Shown here: piece after piece, positions 11,462 through 21,300 of the stretch | Numbering within the stretch: position 1 is the first letter of the stretch | Layout: each line of letters opens with the position of its first letter | DNA from: Lunularia cruciata | Taxonomy: Eukaryota > Streptophyta > Marchantiopsida > Lunulariales > Lunulariaceae | Reading direction: 5' to 3' | Length of the DNA: 64,000 bases | NCBI GenBank assembly: GCA_948567375.1 | Contig: OX419756.1 | Span: 69,976,552-70,040,551 of the forward strand | The notes under the pieces: generated by a model | The model's input: only the letters and a program-made list of their open reading frames with translations | The model's database searches: none | Told to the model about the DNA's origin: nothing | Position numbers and translations under genes: made by a program

Positions 11462-12198
11462 TGTAATACTCCGAGGACAAGAGAAGAGAGAAAACACAAA
11501 TTGCACACTCAAACATTCTATGCCCCAAGGGAGCACCTTCTCTTTATTATATAGGCAAAGAAGATCTCCTCCAAGGAAGCTCCACCATAGGATTAGGGAC
11601 ACAGATAGGTGACATGTCAGCAAGCTCCACCCTTGGATTACTTACTTGGATGGGTGACCTGTCTGGTCTAGGTCCTATCTGGTTGGTCAAACAAGCTTTG
11701 ACCAGAGGGAATCTTTTAGGGAATCTTCCTATAGGAATCTTAGAATCACATGAGTAAGGTACCGTTGGAAAGCTCTCGACAAGACAAAGCAGGGGGAGGG
11801 AAGGCCAGCCTTTCCCTTGTTGGGGGGGGATCTGCACATTTTTGAGGCCTAATTCATCCGTTTAGGCCTCCGAAATTGTCTTCAAAGATTTCAGGCATAT
11901 TTTGGTTCCTACTCTATTAGTAGAAGTCCTCTTTTGGTGATACCTCTTTCTGATCTGTTTAGTCCATCATGTGTAACATCCTTCCAGATGTTACCAAACC
12001 AATTCTCACCTTTAAATCATATGTCTAGCTATTGGTTCTAAGGTTCTCAAGTCTATTTCGGTTTCTGCCCTATTAGTAGAAGTACTCTTTTGGTGATACT
12101 TCTATCTGATCTATTTTGACCATCATGTATAACATCATTCTAGATGTTACCAAACCGAATTTCACATCTAGATCATATGGCTAACCCTTGCTATTACA
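11462..12198 (-). repeat. 3' LTR of A1
   Basis: 737 bp, TG...CA ends. In sense, a TATATAATAAAGAGAAGG promoter element lies at about 11541-11558. The U3 part has two tandem blocks of about 160 bp, each with ACTTCTACTAATAG, and a C-tract next to GTGCAGAT. Sense start TGTAATAGC, end GAGTATTACA. Confidence 0.95.
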
Positions 12199-12213
12199 GA
12201 CCTCCCTCCTTTT
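12199..12213 (-). promoter_or_regulatory. Polypurine tract of A1
   Basis: In sense, AAAAGGAGGGAGGTC directly abuts the 3' LTR, the expected plus-strand primer. The chromodomain stop codon (12212-12214) overlaps its upstream edge. Confidence 0.85.
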
Positions 12214-12433
12214 AAGACGCAACGTCCTCGTTGTGCAATTGTTGCTCAAATGCCTGCACCAACACCGGTGCATGTGCCAAATTGGCAGTAGGTTCCCAGG
12301 TTGCTTCATAGAGGGGGTAACCTTTCCATTGTACTAGATATTCCACCCATGGATGGCGAGTACCACGCATGCGCTTTTGGAGAATCCGCTCTACTTCATA
12401 TTCCTCTGTGCCATCAATGACTGTCGGACAAGG
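12212..12433 (-). pseudogene. Chromodomain tail of A1, downstream of an in-frame TGA
   Basis: In the integrase frame past the TGA, the sequence reads E-E-Y-E-V-E-R-I-L, then V-Q-W-K-G-Y-P and A-T-W-E-P (about 12415-12270), ending at TAA (12214-12212). This is the chromodomain pattern, which in chromoviruses targets integration to particular histone marks. Copy A2 has the same TGA at the same place, so the stop predates the two insertions. Confidence 0.88.
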
Positions 12434-13366
12434 TCAAATCTCCTGTGTGGAAGTACCTTGGCCTGATCGGGGAGCGTATTTGCGTAATAGGGAGACATGG
12501 AACACTGGATGGATCTTCATGTGTGGTGGTAGCTCAAGGTGATAGGCCACAGCGCCGATGCGACGAAGAATCAAGAAAGGCCCAATAAAACAAGGTCTGA
12601 GCTTACAAGATCCAACTAATGTGAGGTTGGTTGTCGATAGCCACACTTGATCCCCAACATTGAACTCCATGTGCCTACGGTGTGCATCAGCATACTGCTT
12701 TTGTCGATTTTGCACAATCTGTAACTTGTGCTTGGCGCTCTCCACACCTTGTTGGATTCTAGAAACAAATGTGTTGACTGCATCAACCTTGGTAGTCATT
12801 GGACGGATCTTCATCAAGCTAGAAGGTGTAAAGGGATGCTCACCATACATGAGGAAGAACGGAGTGACCTGCGTGGAGGCATTCACTGAATTGTTGTAAG
12901 AGAATTCCACCAATGGTAGTAGGGTGTCCCACCTCTCTTGCTCTTCTAAGGTGAAGCCGCGTAACATGTCTTCAATCGTGCGATTAGCCCGCTCTGTTTG
13001 GCCATCTGTTTGTGGGTGGTAAGTTGTAGACATGGCCAACTTGGTTTTGAAGAAACCAAAGAGTGTTCGCCAAAACAAACTGGTGAATTGGGTGCCTCTA
13101 TCGGTGATGAGTACTCTAGACAAGCCATGGTGAGCAAAGACTGCATCTAAGTATAGTTGAGCTAGTTGTGGAGCGGTCACCTCCTTGGTGGTAGGGTGTA
13201 CATGAATCATTTTGCTGATCCGGTCCACAAAGACCACAATGGAGTCAAACCCTGAGGTGGTCTTGGGTAATTCATAGACGAGATCCATACTCACTTGTTC
13301 CCAATGTTGGGTAGGAGTGGGAAGAGGTTGAAGGAGCCTTGCAGGAGGTTGATTAGAAGCTTTGTT
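12434..13366 (-). pseudogene. Integrase catalytic core of A1
   Basis: The open frame 13294-12434 has the DDE core: D in M-D-L-V-Y-E-L-P, D in L-I-T-D-R-G-T-Q-F, and E in T-D-G-Q-T-E-R-A-N-R-T, with spacing typical of Ty3/gypsy integrases. The C-terminal region has G-D-Q-V-W-L-S and P-H-M-K-I-H-P-V-F-H-V-S-L-L-R-K-Y, the GPY/F-type module. It ends at TGA (12436-12434), and the same frame continues into a chromodomain. The core residues are intact. Confidence 0.92.
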
Positions 13367-14374
13367 CTATTGACAAAGTAGGCAGCTACGCACATAGTCC
13401 ATCACGTCGTTGCTCATCTTGGGCCAATAGTAATGGCGCTTGACTGCCTCCAAGGTCTTGTCCACTCCGACATGAGTTGCAATGGCCGAATCATGACATT
13501 CCGCTAGAATGGTGGTGCGTAATTCTGGGACATTTGGGATCCACAATCGGCCCTCCCGAAAGGTGAGTCCTTGGATGCTGGTGACACCTTTGGACGATTG
13601 CGCTTCTACAATCTGTGGATCAGCTTTTGTAGCAGCTAGAATCTCTTGCCAGAATTCAGGGTTAATCTTAACCTCTGCCACCAAGTTGTTGGCCATTGCC
13701 ATGCGGGTGAATGCATCTGCAAGTTGCTTCTTACCTTCCACGTAGGTGATTGTCATGTTGAAGCGTTGTCGCCACTCTGCCCACCAAATTTGGCGACGAG
13801 ATAGATCCTTCTGCGTCTCGAGGTAGACTAGAGGTTTGTGGTCTATCTCTACTACAAATGCCTTCTCGCCTAGGTAGTGCTTCCAATGCTTGGTTGCTAG
13901 AACAATGGCCAACTCTTCTCGTTCTGTGGTGTGGTAGTTGCGCTCTACCGGTAACAACTTTCAAGAGAAGTATGCAATTGGATGCCATCCATCATGCCAC
14001 TCTTGTTGTAGGACTGCTCCTATTGCTACGCCTGATGCATCCGTAGCCAACTTGATTGGACGTTTTGGGTCATACCACTTCAAGATTGGTGCATGTAGCA
14101 AGGCGGCCTTCAATTCTTGAAAGGCCAACTCTTGTGCAGTTCCCCATGTCCACTTCTTCCCCTTGCCAAGTAGTGCCGTTAAAGGCTGTGCAACCTTGGA
14201 GAAGTCCTTGACAAATCTACGATAGAATCTCGTCAACCCCAAGAAGCTCTTAAGTTGAGTCTGATCTTCTGGGGCACTCCATTTTTGAATGTCCTCTGCA
14301 CTTACTCTATGCCCTAAGTAGTCTACTTCAGACTTGCCAAACTCACACTTTGAGATTTTAGCGTACAACTGATT
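13367..14374 (-). pseudogene. RNase H and integrase N-terminal zinc domain of A1
   Basis: After the RT stop the frame runs 14368-13961 (RT connection, then RNase H with A-T-D-A-S-G) and 13957-13367 (E-R-E-E-L-A-I-V, then E-I-D-H-K-P-L, completing the D-E-D triad). The integrase HHCC finger follows (H...H around 13490-13470, C-L-L-C near 13375). Lesions: a TGA after Y-F-S (about 13960), a TAG right after the finger (about 13366), and a 30-bp in-frame deletion near 14290 relative to copy A2. Confidence 0.88.
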
Positions 14375-14860
14375 CTATCTTAGAATCTGGAGGACCTCTC
14401 GTAGATGTTGTTTGTGTTCTATCATCGTGCTACTATATATTAATATATCATCCAAGAAGACGATAACAGACTTATCCAAGTATGGATGAAATATGTCATT
14501 TATTAGGCTCATGAAAGTGGCAGGCGCATTGGTGAGGCCAAAAGGCATCACGAGATACTCAAAGTGGCCATACCTGGTTCGAAAGGCAGTTTTGTACACA
14601 TCCTCCTCTGCAATTCGGATTTGATTGTAACCGCTCCGCAAGTCCAGTTTGGTGAAGTATCTCGCTCCATGGAGTTGATCAAACAGGTCATCCATGCGAG
14701 GTAAGGGGTATTTGTTCTTCACTGTTTGCTGATTGAAGCCCCGATAGTCAATGCACATGTGCATTGTACCATCCTTCTTCTTCACAAACAAGACAAGGGC
14801 CCCATATGGTGATACGCTAGGTTGGATGAACCCTTTCTGTAGCATCTCCTCAATTTGAGT
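14375..14860 (-). pseudogene. Reverse transcriptase of A1
   Basis: The open part 14845-14375 contains the RT fingers and palm: [49 protein letters not shown] and the catalytic F-L-D-D. It ends at an in-frame TAG (14377-14375) where copy A2 has CAG. Catalytic aspartates are intact, so the domain itself is well preserved although it cannot be made as part of a polyprotein. Confidence 0.92.
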
Positions 14861-15612
14861 CTTACACTCCCCTCATGAGGTGATAGGCGATATGGGGCCT
14901 TACAAGGAGGTGTCTTCCCCGGGAGTGTCTCTATTTTGTGATCTACTCGCCTTTTAGGTGGTAATCCTGAGGGTAGATCATCAGGAAAGACATCTTGAAA
15001 CTCATCCACCACATCCTTCAATTTCTCAGGAATTTGTCCAGCAAGTTGTGCACTCTGGACTTCTCTTATTAGACCCATAAAACATCTATCGGTCTTACAG
15101 ACAGTTGTCGACCCTACAACATATAGAGGTAGTTTCTGCCTGTGTGATTTTTCTTTAACCCCAATGATTGACCATTGGTGGGTTCTCACTACTTTCTTCC
15201 TACAATCCACCATTGGGTTGTACTGCTCCATCCATGGCATGCCTAAAATTGCATCATAACGGGCTAACTGTATCACTCGCCACTCAATTGCTTCCTGATA
15301 TTCTCCTACAGAGAGGGTTACCCGTCTAGGTAATGATTCAATCCTCTCTGTTTGCCCATTTGGTAGCTCTACTTCTTCACTTCCATCTCTCTCTAGATCC
15401 ATTCCCAAGCTTATTGCAACAAAGCGAGACAAGAAATTCTCTGTTGCTCCCCGATCTATTAATACTCTCACTTGATTACCTTCTAGGATTCCATTCACGA
15501 CAATCAATTGTGAGGTTGCCTTTCGAGATCTTTGCGCATTATTCTTCTTCCTTCCCTCGCTTCTCTGCTTCTTTATTGAGCCAGTAAGGCCACGAGGTAC
15601 ATTTACTGGCAA
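14850..15612 (-). pseudogene. Aspartic protease domain of A1 (active site altered)
   Basis: The frame 15612-14782 holds a retropepsin-like domain: V-N-G-I-L-E-G-N-Q-V-R-V-L-I-D then R-G-A-T (about 15461-15445), and later Y-D-A-I-L-G-M-P-W, the usual second conserved block. The catalytic triplet is D-R-G where retropepsins have D-S/T-G, a change expected to impair cleavage. Downstream comes the linker into RT with D-V-F-P-D-D-L-P. The frame is lost near 14870 by a 4-bp deletion, seen by comparison with the same spot in copy A2 (near 48955). Confidence 0.8.
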
Positions 15613-15619
15613 TCTTCGT

Positions 15620-16691
15620 TTTCCGAAGTGGTTTCCACCTCCTCCTCTTCAATGTGCCTCTCCATGTTGTTCAAAGATCGCCTGTACGAAGGCCGAGGGC
15701 TTCTAGGGAAACGAGTGCAACAATTGGTAGATACGTGCCCAATACGACCACAATTGTAACAACGGCGTTGTTCTCCTTGAGTCCCTTTTCCTCGTGGGAC
15801 TCCATCTCTTCATTCTTCTACCCGTCCTCGCTCTCCTTGAAGCGGCCGTGCTCCTCGATCTCGGAATCGAAGGTTGCCCAATTCCATCGGTACTGGTCCA
15901 CCCATGTGTGGCATTTTTGCCCGATAATGTTGAGGTGGAACTACTCCTTCACCTCCACCTAATGCTCCGGCTATTCTCTGCGCACAAGCAATAGCTTCAA
16001 ATACCGTGCAAGGGTTTTGCACCATGACTTCTTGGCAAATCCGCTCTTTCAACCCTCGTTTGAAATTGTCAAGAGCCTCTGCTGGACTCATGTCGGTAAT
16101 TGCGACTTGTAGATCCAGAAATGCCTCCACATACTCTTGTATGCTATTCTTTTGTCTCAATCCCCATAGTCGGGTTCGAGCCATCTGCACAGAATCCACC
16201 GATTGGAAATTCTTGAGCAATCCTTCTTGCATTGCTGTCCATGTGACCTCCCTTCTCTCTGCTAGCATGGATCGTTCCCAAGCATCATACCATGTGAGGG
16301 CTTTATCGGTCAAGTACCCACATGAAAACACGCCTGCAGCATGCTCTGTGATCTCTGTTGAGAACAATCAAAAATATCAATTCATTCTTGAGATCCAATT
16401 CTCCACTACTCCCATCGTACGCTGCCCCTTGTAAGGCTCGATGTTGCAAGTCTTCTTCATCCGGAATAGCAATGTGGCTTCATCGTTGATAGGGTTTGTA
16501 GGCACGGGTGCCTCTCCAAGTACTTTAGTCGCATGTACTGGGTTTTGAGACGGCTCTTCTTCTTGCATGGCTTGATCGTTCCTGAGGATCTGCACTTGAC
16601 TTTGCAATGTCTCCATGGTCATCTTAATCTCTCAAAATTCATTCAACATCCCTTGCATTCCTTGCACCAGCTCTTGCAACTGCGGATCCAT
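15620..16691 (-). pseudogene. gag of A1 with CCHC zinc knuckle (broken)
   Basis: The likely start is the ATG at 16691-16689, followed by about 19 codons and an in-frame TGA. The frame resumes through a 16622-16377 part, breaks near 16370, and continues 16367-15810 with the retrotransposon capsid signature (A-L-T-W-Y-D-A-W around 16300, then a Gln/Arg-rich helical region). After another break a nucleocapsid knuckle C-Y-N-C-G-R-I-G-H-V-S-T-N-C (CX2CX4HX4C) lies at about 15718-15766. The protein would form the intracellular particle and bind RNA. At least three lesions make it non-functional. Confidence 0.8.
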
Positions 16692-17280
16692 GGTTCCTGC
16701 AACACTCAATTGCTAACGTCTACTTCAATACAGAGTCAATATAATCACTCTAGAAGGCGCACGAACTATCAGAACTACCATTGGGACCTTAGAAGCTATC
16801 ACTCGTTGATAATACTCCTCACTAAAATTCCTAACCACAAAATCTCTAAACATCAATTTCGGCCTCACTACATAACGGATTTCTACTTGAGTGTTGAAAG
16901 GGAGAGGATTTGGGACATTCATATCCATATTATCATAATAGAATGTAGATCGTCAAATCCCACTCTCTGTCATATATCACCACAGGTAGAATCATCGGGT
17001 TTGGTGAGTTCATCACTCTGTCCATGAATTCCGCACCAAAGTGATAAACTAGCGATACTCTCATCTGCTCACGCTGGATGTACATAACCTTGATGTGGAA
17101 TGGGTTTGAGAATGGAAAGCTAGGTGTGGGAAATTGTCCCCCCAGTGCATCCATCCCATCCGCTCTCTAAAGTCCTTCCTAAGTCTAGCGATTACTCTAT
17201 GTTCTCCAACTCAAATTACTCAGTTTCAGTAGTTCGTGCTATTCCAAGAGGGGTGATCCACTCTCTTGGACTAGAACACT

Positions 17281-17293
17281 CGCTCTGATACCA
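17281..17293 (-). promoter_or_regulatory. Primer-binding site of A1 (initiator-Met tRNA type)
   Basis: In sense, TGGTATCAGAGCG begins one base after the 5' LTR. TGGTATCAGAGC is the usual complement of the plant tRNA-iMet 3' end used for minus-strand priming. Confidence 0.9.
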
Positions 17294-17294
17294 T

Positions 17295-18032
17295 TGTAAT
17301 ACTCCGAGGACAAGAGAAGAGAGAAAACACAAATTGCACACTCAAACATTCGATGCCCCAAGGGAGCACCTTCTCTTTATTATATAGGCAAAGAAGATCT
17401 CCTCCAAGGAAGCTCCACCATAGGATTAGGGACACAGACAGGTGACATGTCAGCAAGCTCCACCCTTGGATTACTTACTTGGATGGGTGACCTGTCTGGT
17501 CTAGGTCCTATCTGGTTGGTCAAACAAGCTTTGACCAGAGGGAATCTTTTAGGGAATCTTCCTATAGGAATCTCAGAATCACATGAGTAAGATACCATTG
17601 GAAAGCTCTTGACAAGACAAAGTAGGGGGGAGGGAAGGCCAGCCTTTCCTTTGTTGGGGGGGGATCGGCACATTTTCGAGGCCTAATTCATCCGTTTAGG
17701 CCTCCGAAATTGCCTTCAAAGATTTTAGGCATATTTTGGTTCCTACTCTATTAGTAGAAGTCCTCTTTTGGTGATACCTCTTTCTGATCTGTTTAGTCCA
17801 TCATGTGTAACATCCTTCCAGATGTTACCAAACCAATTCTCACCTTTAAATCATATGTCTAGCTATTGGTTCTAAGGTTCTCAAGTCTATTTCGGTTTCT
17901 GCCCTATTAGTAGAAGTACTCTTTTGGTGATACTTCTATCTGATCTATTTTGACCATCATGTATAACATCATTCTAGATGTTACCAAACCGAATTTCACA
18001 TCTAGATCATATGGCTAACCCTTGGTATTACA
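17295..18032 (-). repeat. 5' LTR of A1
   Basis: 738 bp, the same architecture as the 3' LTR, sense start TGTAATACC and end GAGTATTACA. It would drive the element's transcription from its TATATAATAAAG box (about 17374-17385). The 1-bp length difference from the other LTR lies in the G/C homopolymer. Confidence 0.95.
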
Positions 18033-18037
18033 GGCAT

Positions 18038-19011
18038 CTACATGGCATCTTTGGTCAAGTGTCCTCCTACATGCAAATGATTCTCCTTCACTCATTTCCC
18101 ATGTTCCAAGCTTGCCTTCCAAGTACCAAAAGTTGTCTTGAGTGTAATGGCTCTTGGCGGCAACTTCCAACTAATTTAGTGGCACATTCAAATCACAGTA
18201 GCACTTAAATATGAGTGCTAATAGTACGTGCCACTCAGCCTATAAGTGTTTAACTAGTAAGCATTCTAAGTGCTCATTACTCTTCAAGCACTCCAAGTGA
18301 CGATCCTCCTTTAGGCACTCAAGATTATCACACATCCCTCTAAGTGCTACTCATCTTGGATTCTTGTGACACAACTAAGTGCAATCTTCTTTTAGGAGTA
18401 TTCCCCTAGTAATTACAACTCTACATGGTCTTTCCTTAGCACTTAAGCATGATTTGATTAGCAAAAAAAAATTTTGAAGAAATGGGAGCACCACATATCT
18501 CCCTTTTCCAAATGTGAGATCCCTCACAAACAAAAGGAATGCTACTATAGTGGAGCTATTCAGGGTATTTTTGTACTCACCACCTATTTACATGAGTTGC
18601 AAAAGGTTGCCTTCAAGGTCTGCAAACTGTAAGGATATGTTATCATACCACTTGTCTACCTTTTACGATCCCATCTAATGAAGATGTAGTTTCCTTGGGA
18701 AAAACTTGTGTCTACTATCATACAATAGAGCCAAGTCTCCTTGAGCAACTTGTACATGTCTGATCTCCTTATCATGTAGCTCCTTCCTCTACAACTGGTT
18801 CTCTTTGGTGCACTAGCTCAATTTTTCTCTTTGCTCTTCCAAAAACATGAGATGTTATAGATAAATTGCTTTGCTATCTTCTATTGACATTCATTCCTTA
18901 GACAATATCCTATAGATTGGTACTTCAAATTCTATTGGCAGAATTGGATGGATATCATCTTCTTTTAGGGGTATTTCCTTAGTAATTACAACTCTCCATG
19001 GTCTTTCCCTA
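18038..19011. other. Flank of A1: continuation of the coding relic, then non-coding
   Basis: The minus strand of about 18250-18033 is open and joins in frame to 11461-11397 across the empty site. 18385-18490 is partly duplicated at about 18960-19011 plus 19745-19805 (TAATTACAACTCT, GCACTTAAGCATGATTTGATT), so a local duplication preceded the A4 insertion. The remainder shows nothing I can name. Confidence 0.4.
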
Positions 19012-19744
19012 TGTAATACCAATAGCTAGATAGATGATCTAGAGATAAAATTTGGTTTGGTAATATCTAGAAGGATGTTATACATGATGGACTAAGTAGA
19101 TAAGCTAGAGGTATTACCAAAAGAGTACTTCTACTAAAAGGCCAGAAATGGGAACATGCTTGGAAACTTTAGAATAGGCATATGATCTAGAAGTGAGAAT
19201 TGGGGTGGTAACATCTAGAAGGATGTTACACATAATGGAGAACATAGATAAGCTAGATGTATCACCAAAAGAGTACTTCTACTAATAGGCTTGAAAACTT
19301 CAAAGGCAATTTTGGAGGCCTAAACAGATGAATTAGGCCTCAAAAATGTGTAGACCCCCCCCCCCCCACCAAAGGTAAGGTTGGCCTTCCCTCCCCATGA
19401 TTTGTCTCACCAAGAGCTTTCCACGGTACCTCACACACGTGATTTTGAGATTCCTACAAGAAGATTCTCTAAAAGATTCCCTCTGGTCAAAGCTTGTTTG
19501 ACCAACCAGATGGGACCAAGACCGACATGTCACCCATCCAAGAAAGTAATCCAAGGGTAGAGCTTGCTGACAAGTCACCTATCCATGTACCTAATCCTAT
19601 GGTGGAGCTTCTTTGGAGGAGATCCTCCTTGGCTATATAATAAAGAGAATGTGTTCCTTTGGGGCATCAAAGGATTGAGGGTGAAATCTATATTTTCTCT
19701 CTTGTATCTTTCTTAAAGAGTTTTCTTTTCCTTGGAGTACTACA
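19012..19744 (+). mobile_element. Solo LTR, family A (copy A4)
   Basis: 733 bp from TGTAATACCAATAGC to GGAGTACTACA with an exact target duplication CCCTA (19007-19011 and 19745-19749). It has both tandem U3 blocks, a 13-C homopolymer near 19355-19367 and a TATATAATAAAGAGAA promoter element near 19634-19649. Confidence 0.92.
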
Positions 19745-19805
19745 CCCTAGCACTTAAGCATGATTTGATTACCAAAAGAAAATTTTGAAGAAATGAGAGC
19801 ACCAT

Positions 19806-20879
19806 CTTCTCATATTTAATTTGCTTGATTCTATCAATTAGTTTTAGATTATAGATGCAAATCTATAACAATAATAGTACATTTTGAATATAATTGATGT
19901 TATGTGCTTAAGATTACTAATGTTGCTATACAACTGACATGAACTACTCAAATGTCACTAAAAGTCAAGGAGTGAGTATTTCAAAGATTCAACTCATTTT
20001 TTATTAATGATACATCTACTTTCTTTATCTTTAGATATTTCAAGTGAATATTGGTTTTGATACCAATGTGAAAAGAGAATTATGCCAATCTTATCTACAA
20101 AAAAGAGATACCTCTAGTGAAACTTCTTTTGCGCATCATATGCTAGAAGGAAGGAAAAGTTGGTACCAAGTACCATCAAGGATAACAACTCAAAAATAAT
20201 TCTCATTTACTCAAAATCATTCATTCACTTTCTTATTCTAAAGTTTCTCCAAAATAGCTCATGAGGAAATATCAACGTAAAGATCTTTTCTTAACACTAA
20301 CATAAAAATCCTCTATTTAGGTTCAACAACTATAATGAACTCTCAAGTAGAAATAACATACTCTCAAGTAGAAAATCTCACTCTTTACTTCTCAAATATA
20401 GGTAATTCTCATATAACGGCATGCTTCTCACTCACTCTATGCACCAAGCTTACTAAGGAATGGATACCTTTCTTTTCCTAAGCATCTCCTTATACGCTCA
20501 CCAAGGATATCATGGTAAGTGCTTTGGTAACTTTGTAAAATCTTACTTCACCTGAATAAATCCTAGGTAAAAATACTATGTTAATTTCTTCACATGTGTT
20601 TTTGGTCACACATGCCTCCCTTTGAAAACTAATAAGTATATTTCCTAGAAATGTAGTACCTTCTCCTCATAAAAAACAATAAAATACTCTAAGATCAAGT
20701 CAAATCTACCTAACTTGAACTACTTCCACTACCAAATACCACCTAACTAGTTTTGTGAGCTAGCATGTCTCTCACTAAAGATGAAGTACTTATTGTTATT
20801 TTAACATCATACAAAAACTCAATATTAAACAAGATACCACAATCAATCATACATACACCAATAGATGTTACAAGTATCC
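19806..20879. other. AT-rich DNA with a fragment of repeat G
   Basis: About 19930-19995 matches the family G units of 8.2-8.8 kb. Nothing else is recognised. Confidence 0.35.
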
Positions 20880-20889
20880 TTAGACTAAG

Positions 20890-21300
20890 ATTCCATGTTG
20901 TATTTGGATTGAAGGTCTTTTTATCTTTAATGGTATAACTTCAACTTCTAGTAATTGATCTTTATCAAATTTTCTTCCTTCCCATTCCCTTAGATCATAC
21001 GTGTAACTGCCCCACATATTCTCTACTATGAAAGGTCCAACATACTCAAGAAAAACTTCATTTGCATCTTTTTGAATTGAATAGAATCAAATAATATTAG
21101 TCTCACCTTCCTTGAAAGGCTCTACCTTCTTCTTGCCTTACCTATTATCATAGCTCTCCTTTTTCTTCCTTTAGACTTACTCTATTCATATCAAAGTAAC
21201 TACTCTTTGCCTCCTCCAATTCCACAAGTTGATCCTTCCTTAACTTTTGTGCATCAACTCCATGTGCCTCCTTCAATTTGCTACAAATGCTTTGTAAGGT
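20890..21300 (-). pseudogene. Integrase C-terminal relic of a Tat/Athila-like Ty3/gypsy element (F)
   Basis: On the minus strand, after frameshifts, one reads L-R-K-D-Q-L-V-E-L-E-E-A-K near 21250, P-F-K-E-G-E-T-N-I-I-L-F-D-S near 21100 and Y-V-G-P-F-I-V-E-N-M-W near 21040. This is the usual succession at the end of Tat/Athila-type integrases (helical linker, G-D-L-V-L-L-Y-D-S-like strand, W-x-G-P-F-x-V). The same succession occurs on the plus strand at 40260-40600. Weak but consistent. Confidence 0.5.

Larger units (their letters stand above)
11462..18032 (-). mobile_element. Ty3/gypsy chromovirus A1, complete structure, coding region broken
   Basis: A 6,571-bp element flanked by an exact 5-bp target duplication GGCAT (11457-11461 and 18033-18037). 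LTRs are 11462-12198 (3') and 17295-18032 (5'). They differ at roughly a dozen positions by eye, mostly transitions, so the insertion is young relative to its neighbours. In sense order: 5' LTR, initiator-Met primer site, gag with zinc knuckle, protease, RT, RNase H, integrase, chromodomain, polypurine tract, 3' LTR. RT-RNase H-integrase order and the C-terminal chromodomain define a chromovirus. Several stops, a 4-bp deletion and a 30-bp deletion break the frame, so it would need proteins in trans. Confidence 0.95.

Noticed and set aside
12660-14120. Plus-strand ORFs over the A1 pol region
   Set aside because: They are antisense shadows of RT, RNase H and integrase, which carry the conserved motifs on the minus strand.
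15333-16434. Plus-strand ORFs up to 142 codons opposite gag and protease
   Set aside because: No motif, and the minus strand has the capsid, knuckle and protease signatures.
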